Below are positions 1 to 4,981 of a stretch of DNA of 12,339 nucleotides, in pieces (within the stretch, counting starts at the first letter, position 1; every line of letters starts with the position of its first letter). The notes beneath the pieces are model-generated. The model was not told the DNA's origin, ran no database searches, and was given only the letters and a program-made list of their open reading frames with translations. The DNA comes from CAZKXX01 sp964556705. Its GTDB lineage: Bacteria > Acidobacteriota > Terriglobia > UBA7540. The position numbers and the translations under genes are program-made. The stretch is taken from assembly GCA_964556705.1 (NCBI GenBank), contig CAZKXX010000103.1, positions 1 through 12,339 of the forward strand, written 5' to 3'.

Positions 1-130
1 TCATCGTTGCGTTCATGCTGCCGGCCACCGAGCCGACCACCGCCGAGCCCGCCAGCGCCGAAATCGGCGCGACGAGCACAGCAAGAAGAACTAACTGCAA
101 AGTGCGCGTCCTGAGTCTCGCCGTGAACAT
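1..130 (-). CDS. N-terminus of an exported protein of unknown function (partial)
   Basis: Only the first 43 codons are inside the window; the gene continues past base 1. The ATG is at 130-128. AGGAG lies about eight bases upstream, within the purine-rich stretch at 136-146, which settles the start. The N-terminus has arginines at residues 5, 7 and 9, then a hydrophobic core of Leu, Val and Ala (residues 11-22), then a small-residue region (Ala-Leu-Ala-Gly) that fits signal peptidase I cleavage near residue 28. This is a classical Sec signal peptide. The mature start is rich in Gly, Ser, Ala and Val. It reminds me of secreted FecR-domain or beta-rich proteins common in Acidobacteriota, but too little is visible to name a family. 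It is transcribed away from oxyR's 3' end in the same direction, behind its own candidate promoter at 224-252. Confidence 0.7.
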   Translation of the reverse strand, partial: MFTARLRTRTLQLVLLAVLVAPISALAGSAVVGSVAGSMNATM

Positions 131-223
131 GTTCAATCTCCTCTCTGGAGCTAAGCCGGGGAACTACACAAACCCACGGTCCCTTTTTTATGGAACTTGA
201 TACTTCTTGCTAACAGAGCGGCA

Positions 224-252
224 ATCCTAAGGCACGGCCTCCGACTTGTCAA
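224..252 (-). promoter_or_regulatory. Candidate sigma70 promoter for the exported-protein gene
   Basis: On the minus strand a perfect TTGACA (252-247) is followed, after a 17-base spacer, by TAGGAT (229-224; 4 of 6 consensus bases). Transcription would start near 217 and give a leader of roughly 85 bases before the ATG at 130. A second, weaker pair lies just downstream: TTGCCG (224-219), 16 bases, TATCAA (202-197). Both lie in the 203-base gap after oxyR, which is more AT-rich than the coding DNA. I see no other gene in that gap. Confidence 0.45.
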
Positions 253-333
253 GAACTTTTTGCGGCTTCCTTCAATATTTCTTTGCCGTCTGTTACCGAC
301 GCGACAACCCGCTCACCTGTACCTCTTTTCCCC

Positions 334-1260
334 TCAAATCCCCCCCTTTCTCGACCCATTATGGGCCGGCGTTAACGCCTCCGAAACCTCTCGAAGGGTG
401 CGCGCAAAGGCCTGGGCCGCCGGGCTCGAGTACTTGTCCCTGGCTGTCACAAGCCCAATCGTTCGGGACGGTCGAGGCGGGATAAAATCAATCAATCCAA
501 CGCTTTGAAGATGTGCCGCGGCGTGGGCCATGCCCGGCAGCAAGGTAACCCCGGCTCCGGTCCCCACCATGGCAATGAGCGTTTCAAGCTGGCCTCCCTC
601 AAAAACCACGTTCGGTGTCAATCGCAAACGCTTGCAGATTTTAAGCACATCCTCCCGAAAGCAATGTCCGTCGCGCAGGAGGAGGAAAGGTTCATCGGCC
701 AGTTCCCTCAGAGTAACCTTCCGACGCCTCCTCCAGAGGGGGTGGGAACGGGGCACCGCGAGCATCATGGGCTCCTCAAAAAGGGGGGTGGACACCAGCG
801 CCGGGTGCCGGATGGGGAGGGACAAAATTGCCAAATCCAGGCTCCCTGAGGTCAACTGTTCGACAAGGGAGTGCGTCAGGTCCTCCGAGAGGTGGACTTC
901 AACTCCCGGGCACCTCTGGCGGAAGCGCGCTAATGCCTGAGGGAGAAGATAGGGAGCCACGGTGGGAATGGCGCCCACGGTGACGCTCCCGCGCCGCAAT
1001 CCCACGAATTCGTCCACTTCCGTCCTTGCACCTTCCACTTCCGCCAGGACGCGCCGCGCCCTCTCGCGAAAGCGCTCGCCGAAGGTGGTGAGCCGGATCC
1101 GCCGGCCCAGGCGGTCGAACAATCGCACGCCGAGTTCGTCTTCGAGCTTGCGGATCTGCTGGCTCAGCGACGGCTGGGCGATGCGCTCGTGCTCGGCCGC
1201 GCGCGTGAACGAGGAGTGATTTGCGACGGCGAGGAAGTAACGGAGCTGGCGGAATTCCAT
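334..1260 (-). CDS. oxyR: OxyR-type peroxide-sensing LysR-family regulator
   Basis: This 308-residue protein has the normal length and build of a LysR-type regulator. Residues 1-60 form the winged helix-turn-helix, with the hallmark FTRAAEHERIAQPSLSQQI and LGVRLFDR. A linker helix follows, then a two-lobed sensor domain from about residue 90 (GSVTVGAIPT). Most telling is Cys200 in DGHC followed by Cys209 in KIC. This is the nine-residue spacing of the redox pair Cys199/Cys208 of E. coli OxyR, in the same local context (DGHCxR). In OxyR, peroxide oxidises this pair to a disulfide and the tetramer then activates antioxidant genes. The start is the ATG at 1260-1258, preceded by AGGA. The gene diverges from a DPS-like ferritin, a standard OxyR-type target, and the gap contains an OxyR-like half-site. 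A related LysR regulator without redox function is possible, but the cysteine pair argues for OxyR. Confidence 0.85.
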   Translation of the reverse strand: MEFRQLRYFLAVANHSSFTRAAEHERIAQPSLSQQIRKLEDELGVRLFDRLGRRIRLTTFGERFRERARRVLAEVEGARTEVDEFVGLRRGSVTVGAIPTVAPYLLPQALARFRQRCPGVEVHLSEDLTHSLVEQLTSGSLDLAILSLPIRHPALVSTPLFEEPMMLAVPRSHPLWRRRRKVTLRELADEPFLLLRDGHCFREDVLKICKRLRLTPNVVFEGGQLETLIAMVGTGAGVTLLPGMAHAAAHLQSVGLIDFIPPRPSRTIGLVTARDKYSSPAAQAFARTLREVSEALTPAHNGSRKGGI

Positions 1261-1286
1261 ATCTCATTCCTATAGAATCAGTAGAA

Positions 1287-1316
1287 ATTATATATTTGAC
1301 CTATGCCCGCGGGCAA
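1287..1316 (-). promoter_or_regulatory. Candidate oxyR promoter
   Basis: On the minus strand TTGCCC (1316-1311; 4 of 6) is followed after 18 bases by a perfect TATAAT (1292-1287). Transcription would start near 1280, leaving a leader of about 20 bases before the oxyR ATG. The -10 box overlaps the OxyR-like site at 1290-1304, an arrangement that would let OxyR repress its own gene. The boxes are seen in the sequence; the autorepression is inferred. Confidence 0.45.
1290..1304. promoter_or_regulatory. Candidate OxyR half-site (ATAT-N7-CTAT)
   Basis: The bases ATATATTTGACCTAT match the E. coli OxyR half-site pattern ATAGnTnnnAnCTAT at 9 of 10 defined positions; only the G of ATAG is T. The site overlaps the -35 box of the ferritin promoter and the -10 box of the oxyR promoter. 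An upstream partner unit 22 bases away (1268-1282) matches poorly, so only one half of the extended operator is clear. Other LysR-type T-N11-A readings of this AT-rich stretch are possible. Confidence 0.45.
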
Positions 1317-1324
1317 GCCATACT
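1296..1324 (+). promoter_or_regulatory. Candidate promoter of the DPS-like ferritin gene
   Basis: TTGACC (1296-1301; 5 of 6) is separated by 17 bases from CATACT (1319-1324; 4 of 6). The start would fall near 1331, about 70 bases before the ATG at 1404. The OxyR-like site overlaps the upstream edge of the -35 box, where OxyR usually binds to recruit RNA polymerase. That placement fits activation by OxyR under peroxide stress, which is inference. Confidence 0.45.
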
Positions 1325-1403
1325 CTGCCCATCCGAACCGAGAGACCGAAGGCTCGAAGATTCCCCTCGCGGAATGCATCTTCGAGAGGAAAGGGAGGAC
1401 ACC

Positions 1404-1970
1404 ATGGCACGAGTCGCACGCGAAGTGGTGCAGAAAGCCGGCGTGGACGTGGACAAGCTGCTTGACCTGCTGGTCCGCAACGCTTCGGCGGAACTGACCA
1501 CCTACTATTACTACACGATCCTGCGCGTCAACCTGATCGGCCTGGACGGCGAAGGCTTGAAGGAGATTGTCGAGGACGCGCGCATCGAAGACCGCAATCA
1601 CTTTGAAGCTCTCGTCCCGCGAATCTACGAGCTGGGCGGAAAGCTCCCCGCCGGCATGAACGAGTTCCACGACATCTCGGCCTGCCCGCCCGCCTCGCTG
1701 CCCAAAAACCCGACCGACATCAAGGCCATGCTCGACGTGCTGGTGAAGGCCGAGCGCTGCGCCGTGGGCGGCTACACGGCCATCTGCAACATGACGGCCG
1801 GAAAAGACCACCGCACTTACGACCTCGCCCTGGCGATTCTGCACGAAGAGGTCGAGCACGAAGCCTGGTTCGCCGAATATCTCGGTGAAGGGCCTTCAGG
1901 CCACTTCCGCCGACAAGGCACCGGCTTCGAACGCAACTCACCCTACGTGCGCAAGTTCCTGCACGACTGA
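1404..1970 (+). CDS. DPS-like ferritin (DPSL, thioferritin type)
   Basis: This 188-residue protein belongs to the ferritin-like four-helix family of DPS-like proteins known from archaea and some bacteria. Those proteins form 12-subunit cages that use peroxide to oxidise and store iron, protecting DNA. Candidate dimetal ligands follow the helix pattern: Glu30 in SAELTTYYYY, Glu62/Asp63 with His66, Glu117 in KAERC, and Glu149 with His152 in HEEVEHEAWF. Cysteines at 94 (ACPP), 119 (ERC) and 128 (AICNM) include the pair near the metal site that defines the thioferritin subtype; ordinary Dps lacks them. The C-terminal GPSGHFRR is typical of the family as I recall it. I chose the ATG at 1404 because GGGAGGA lies just upstream and homology begins there. 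The open frame reaches back to 1221, but that part overlaps the promoter region. It diverges from oxyR, which probably controls it. Confidence 0.85.
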   Translation: MARVAREVVQKAGVDVDKLLDLLVRNASAELTTYYYYTILRVNLIGLDGEGLKEIVEDARIEDRNHFEALVPRIYELGGKLPAGMNEFHDISACPPASLPKNPTDIKAMLDVLVKAERCAVGGYTAICNMTAGKDHRTYDLALAILHEEVEHEAWFAEYLGEGPSGHFRRQGTGFERNSPYVRKFLHD

Positions 1971-2046
1971 TCACGCTCGCCTGGCCGTGGCGGGCACGCC
2001 GCCTGCCCCGGCGACACAGGTCCCGGACGCGGTGGCTTCGCCCCGA

Positions 2047-2065
2047 CGCAGAGCTGCGCTCTGCG
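2047..2065 (+). repeat. Hairpin downstream of the DPS-like gene
   Basis: CGCAGAGC (2047-2054) and GCTCTGCG (2058-2065) form a perfect 8-base stem with a 3-base loop, 76 bases after the stop codon. No T-run follows directly; the nearest, TTTTT, is at 2084-2088. It may stabilise the mRNA end or act as a weak terminator. I see no gene in the 189-base gap 1971-2159. Confidence 0.35.
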
Positions 2066-2110
2066 CCAGCCTGCGAAGTGTCGTTTTTCAGTCGCTTCGC
2101 GGCTTGTGAA

Positions 2111-2140
2111 GAAAAACCGCAGCCTGCCTGCGCAGGCAGG
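2111..2140 (-). terminator. Candidate terminator after rpe: GC-rich palindrome plus T-run
   Basis: The bases 2123-2140 are a perfect 18-base palindrome, CCTGCCTGCGCAGGCAGG, which folds into a 7-base stem with a GCGC loop. On the minus strand it begins 20 bases after the rpe stop codon and is followed six bases later by TTTTT (2116-2112). This fits the intrinsic end of the tkt-to-rpe transcript, although the T-run is not immediately next to the stem. The same CCTGCCTGC words recur in the spacer at 3651-3690, so it could instead be a copy of a dispersed repeat. Confidence 0.4.
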
Positions 2141-2159
2141 GTCAAAAAACAGACCTGCG

Positions 2160-2825
2160 CTACTGGACGCGCGTTGAGGCGCTTTTGCGGAGGCGTTTGA
2201 TGGCGGCGGCAACGCCGTCTTTCGAGGAGTAAACCGAAGACCCGGCCACCAGCACGGTCGCGCCGGCCTCGACCACCTGCGGCGCCGTCGTCTCGTCAAT
2301 CCCGCCGTCCACTTCGATTTCGCAGCGCAGCCCGCGCTGCTGGATGGCGTTGCGCACCTGGCGGATCTTGGAGAGCGTCTCGGGGATGAATTCCTGCCCG
2401 CCGAAGCCGGGATTGACGGTCATCACCAGGACGAGCTCGACGCCGGCGAGGACTTCGGAAATCATCAGCGCGGGCGTCGCCGGGTTCACGGCCGCGCCGG
2501 CGTTTTTGCCGAGCGCGTGAATCTGCTGGATCGCGCGATGCACGTGCGGCGTGGCTTCCTGATGGATGATGATCGTATCGGCGCCGGCGCGGGCGCAGGC
2601 CTCGATGAATTTTTCGGGCTCGGCGACCATCAGATGCGCTTCGAGCGGCAGTTTCGTGAGCGGGCGGATAGCTTCAATCGCCACAGGGCCGAAGGTGATG
2701 TTGGGAACGAACTTGCCGTCCATCACGTCCACCTGGATGCGGTCGGCGCCGCCGGCCTCGACGGCGCGCACGTCCTCGCCGAGACGCGCGAAATCGGCGG
2801 AGAGAATCGAAGGAACGATCTTCAC
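2160..2825 (-). CDS. rpe: Ribulose-phosphate 3-epimerase
   Basis: The enzyme interconverts ribulose 5-phosphate and xylulose 5-phosphate in the cytosol and feeds transketolase. The 221 residues fit the family and a single TIM barrel. Visible signatures are PSILSADFARLGEDV (5-19), VDVMDGKFVPN (32-42), EAHLMV (62-67), the phosphate loop NPGFGGQ (138-144), EVDGGI (171-176) and VAGSSVY (193-199). Against E. coli Rpe the metal and catalytic residues are Asp33, His64 and Asp173, but the first metal ligand, His34 in E. coli, is Gln31 here. I chose the GTG at 2825-2823 because the conserved N-terminus begins there. It lies two bases after the pgl stop codon, so the two are almost certainly co-translated. 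A longer reading to 2885 would overlap pgl and adds no conserved sequence. It is the last gene of the cluster. Confidence 0.93.
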   Translation of the reverse strand: MKIVPSILSADFARLGEDVRAVEAGGADRIQVDVMDGKFVPNITFGPVAIEAIRPLTKLPLEAHLMVAEPEKFIEACARAGADTIIIHQEATPHVHRAIQQIHALGKNAGAAVNPATPALMISEVLAGVELVLVMTVNPGFGGQEFIPETLSKIRQVRNAIQQRGLRCEIEVDGGIDETTAPQVVEAGATVLVAGSSVYSSKDGVAAAIKRLRKSASTRVQ

Positions 2826-2827
2826 GC

Positions 2828-3577
2828 TCAAGCGGAGCCTTTCGGTGGGGCGAGCAGGCGGGCGGCATCCGCGTCGGCGAACCACGCGAGACGCCCGTCC
2901 GGCAGCCGAACGCGTTCGGCCGGCAGCCGCTGCTCACGTCCCCTGACGACCCGGCGGAGAGTGTCCGCTTTTTCCGCTCCGCTGACAAGAAAAATGATTT
3001 CGCGGGCCGCGTTCAACACCGGCAGCGTCAGCGTGACGCGCCAGGCGAGCAGCTTCTGGACGAAATCCGCCGCAACCCAGCGCGCGCGTTCTTCGAGTGC
3101 CGGCGAGCCCGGAAAAAGCGACGCGGTGTGGCCGTCGGCGCCGAGACCCAGCAGGATGAGGTCGAAGCGCGGCGGTGCGCCAGCGGAAGGCGCGAGAATC
3201 TGCCGGAGTTCCTTTTCGTACTCTCGCGCAGCTTCCAGCGGCGTGCCGGTCTCGGTCCGAATGCGGTGGACGTTTTCCGCTGGCACGGGCGCGCGATCGA
3301 GCAGCGCCTGGCGCAACATGCGGAAGTTGCTCTCCTCGTGGTCGGGCGGAACGAAGCGTTCGTCCACCTGGAAGAGATGGACGGCGCTCCAGGGGACGGC
3401 GAGCGCCGGGTCGGCGAGAAGTTCGCAGGTGCGGCGAGGCGTTGAGCCGCCGGAAAGCGCGACGATGAACGGCTTCCCCGCCCCCGCTGCCGCGCGCGCC
3501 AGCGCCGCGAACCGTTCCGCGACGGCGCGGCTGAGGGATTCGAGGTCGGGAAAGATTTTGATTTCGGGGTCGGGCAT
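2828..3577 (-). CDS. pgl: 6-phosphogluconolactonase (DevB/Pgl type)
   Basis: Pgl hydrolyses 6-phosphogluconolactone, the product of Zwf, to 6-phosphogluconate, the substrate of Gnd. At 249 residues it has the usual length of the DevB/NagB-like family and not of the unrelated beta-propeller YbhE type. Motifs seen are the phosphate loop LSGGSTP (41-47), DERFVPPDHEESNF (72-85) and GLGADGHTASLFPG (144-157), which carry the expected sugar-phosphate-binding and catalytic positions, including His150. The ATG at 3577 starts one residue block before the conserved PEIKIFPDLESLSRAVA. No clear Shine-Dalgarno is visible, so the start is set by homology. It follows opcA after 124 bases and runs directly into rpe with a 2-base gap. 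The cluster therefore encodes consecutive oxidative steps. Confidence 0.93.
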   Translation of the reverse strand: MPDPEIKIFPDLESLSRAVAERFAALARAAAGAGKPFIVALSGGSTPRRTCELLADPALAVPWSAVHLFQVDERFVPPDHEESNFRMLRQALLDRAPVPAENVHRIRTETGTPLEAAREYEKELRQILAPSAGAPPRFDLILLGLGADGHTASLFPGSPALEERARWVAADFVQKLLAWRVTLTLPVLNAAREIIFLVSGAEKADTLRRVVRGREQRLPAERVRLPDGRLAWFADADAARLLAPPKGSA

Positions 3578-3642
3578 GGACGTTCACGCTGGGCCGCGCG
3601 GGATATGCGTCGTCGGGGCGCCCCTCGTGGACGCCCATCCGA

Positions 3643-3701
3643 GGGCGGGCGCCTGCCTGCGCCTGCCTGCGGCAAGCAGGTCAGGCAGGCATGACCCGCC
3701 C
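3643..3701. repeat. Nested GC-rich inverted repeat between pgl and opcA
   Basis: An outer pair GGGCGGG (3643-3649) and CCCGCCC (3695-3701) encloses GCCTGCCTGC, present twice in tandem (3651-3660 and 3661-3670), and its inverse CAGGCAGGC (3682-3690). The structure ends at the opcA stop codon (3704-3702). It shares the 9-base word CCTGCCTGC with the palindrome at 2123-2140. A further palindrome, GGGGCGCCCC, lies at 3615-3624. It may be a REP-like dispersed repeat or a processing or attenuation hairpin between opcA and pgl. No coding sequence is seen in the 124-base spacer. Confidence 0.45.
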
Positions 3702-4820
3702 CTACATCTTCGCAATGACGGCCAGCGCCCCTTCGAACACCCGGTCGCGTCCGGCGCGCTGGAGCTGGCGGTTGAGCAGCTCACCTTCTTCAGCCGGAGG
3801 CATCACCACGGAACGCTCCGCGGCGCGCTCTCCCTTGCCTTCGGAACGCAGGCGCACGCAGGCGCCGGAAGGTCCGGCCACAAGGTGAAACTCCTTCACC
3901 GTGTCAGAATCCATCCGAATGATGATGCGCGAAATTCCCGCCGACCCGGCCGCGGCCTGTTTGCCGGCGACGACTTGCACTCTGACCTCACCGCCCGGCG
4001 TCTCGAAGCGCATTTGAGTTTCGCCCGCCACTTCCGTCGCGCGCTTCGCCTTCCAGCCCAATCGCGTCGCGAGCCATGCGCCGAGCAACAACGCCTGCGC
4101 CATCCCTTGCGGGCCGGCGCAAAGGATTTCGACTTCGCGAATGCGCTCGAGCAGCGGGCGCGACTCCGCGGGATCGAAGCATTGGGCCATCGCCTCGCGC
4201 CAGCCGACGCCACGCACCCAGTTGAGATCGGAAATGGTCAGCGATCCTTCGCGCTTTTTCACTTCGCCGGCCAGCGCGGCAAGGTCCGGTCGCGGATTTT
4301 CGAACCGGGCGGAGTCCACCACAACGCGGTCGGTCACTCGCAGGATATGCTCAAAATAATCGGCGGGAGCGAATTTTGCAGCCCGCCACCAGAGGATGAC
4401 GGGCAATCCCGCCACGGTGAGCGGCAGGACGACGTTATCGAGGTTGCGCGCGGCGTCGCCGCGCGCGTGCAGCGAGACCTGCTCGCAGCAGACCTGCTTT
4501 TCGCCCGCCACGGGAAGGTAACAATGCGCGCTGACCCAGGCGTCGAGCGAGGAGTCCTTGGCGGCGGGCTCGGCGATCAGGACGAGGGCGCGGCAGGGGT
4601 TCTGCGGCGTCACCCGGGCGACCGCCTGCGCGATTTTGTTCTGCGCTTCGGGGTCTTCCGTGTACACAAAGAGCGTGAGCGCGCAGGCGCGCGTCACCGG
4701 GTGCTCGGCGCGGGTGTCTTCGGACATTGCGCGCCAGAGCGCGGAAAGCTCGGCCTCGAGGTCCGCGACGCTCGCGGGCCGGGGCTCGCCGAAGGAAAGG
4801 GATTTGGGTTCCTCGGTCAT
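3702..4820 (-). CDS. opcA: Glucose-6-phosphate dehydrogenase assembly protein OpcA
   Basis: OpcA, known from cyanobacteria and actinobacteria, is not an enzyme. It promotes assembly and full activity of the Zwf oligomer, and in cyanobacteria links it to thioredoxin. The 372-residue protein shows family blocks PCRALVLIAEP (75-85), CCEQVSLHARG (111-121), LPVILWWRA (139-147) and SDLNWVRGVGWRE (197-209), followed by a less conserved C-terminal domain. Eight cysteines occur (46, 76, 100, 111, 112, 214, 234, 321), including the adjacent pair 111/112. I chose the ATG at 4820; the frame stays open to 5123, but that part overlaps the end of zwf and has no conserved sequence. The Shine-Dalgarno is poor, so the start is less certain than the family. 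It lies 161 bases after zwf, its partner, and before pgl. Confidence 0.88.
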   Translation of the reverse strand: MTEEPKSLSFGEPRPASVADLEAELSALWRAMSEDTRAEHPVTRACALTLFVYTEDPEAQNKIAQAVARVTPQNPCRALVLIAEPAAKDSSLDAWVSAHCYLPVAGEKQVCCEQVSLHARGDAARNLDNVVLPLTVAGLPVILWWRAAKFAPADYFEHILRVTDRVVVDSARFENPRPDLAALAGEVKKREGSLTISDLNWVRGVGWREAMAQCFDPAESRPLLERIREVEILCAGPQGMAQALLLGAWLATRLGWKAKRATEVAGETQMRFETPGGEVRVQVVAGKQAAAGSAGISRIIIRMDSDTVKEFHLVAGPSGACVRLRSEGKGERAAERSVVMPPAEEGELLNRQLQRAGRDRVFEGALAVIAKM

Positions 4821-4827
4821 TGAAAAC

Positions 4828-4862
4828 GTCAAAAGTCGAAACTCGAGGGTTGAAAGTCCGTC
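4828..4862. repeat. Degenerate period-7 repeat upstream of opcA
   Basis: Five consecutive heptamers can be read: GTCAAAA, GTCGAAA, CTCGAGG, GTTGAAA and GTCCGTC. The first, second and fourth share the GTYRAAA pattern. Together with a second run in the same spacer they fill part of the 161-base gap between zwf and opcA. The repeat is imperfect and short, so chance is not excluded. Confidence 0.35.
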
Positions 4863-4915
4863 ATGGCCGACAACCTCGCAGCGTGGCGAGTGGAGTCTTC
4901 TGTTCTGGATTTCAT

Positions 4916-4936
4916 CTTTGCCTTTTGCCTTTTGAC
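4916..4936. repeat. Period-7 tandem repeat in the zwf-opcA spacer
   Basis: Three consecutive heptamers, CTTTGCC, TTTTGCC and TTTTGAC, differ from neighbour to neighbour by one base. Read on the minus strand they become GTCAAAA, GGCAAAA and GGCAAAG; the first is identical to the first unit of the run at 4828-4862. The two runs therefore look like related copies in opposite orientation. Confidence 0.45.
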
Positions 4937-4954
4937 GACGCCCTTTGCTCCTGC

Positions 4955-4971
4955 ACGGCCAGGATGGCCGT
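4955..4971. repeat. Short hairpin just downstream of zwf
   Basis: ACGGCC (4955-4960) and GGCCGT (4966-4971) form a 6-base stem with a 5-base loop, beginning about 10 bases after the zwf stop codon. No T-run follows on the minus strand. It could moderate read-through from zwf into opcA, or simply stabilise the transcript end. Confidence 0.3.
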
Positions 4972-4981
4972 CGTCCACACA

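Noticed and set aside
1221..1403. N-terminal extension of the DPS-like ferritin upstream of 1404
   Set aside because: The extension overlaps the oxyR start, the promoters and the OxyR-like site, is not ferritin-like, and a strong GGGAGGA sits directly before the ATG at 1404.
2517..4823. Open plus-strand reading frame of 768 codons across rpe, pgl and opcA
   Set aside because: It lies antisense to three well-supported enzymes, is rich in Arg, Ala, Gly and Ser with no recognisable domain, and is the usual by-product of GC-rich codon use. It also runs through the repeat-bearing spacer.
4828..4936. CRISPR-like array in the zwf-opcA spacer
   Set aside because: Repeat units are only seven bases with no spacers of constant length, and no cas gene is present.
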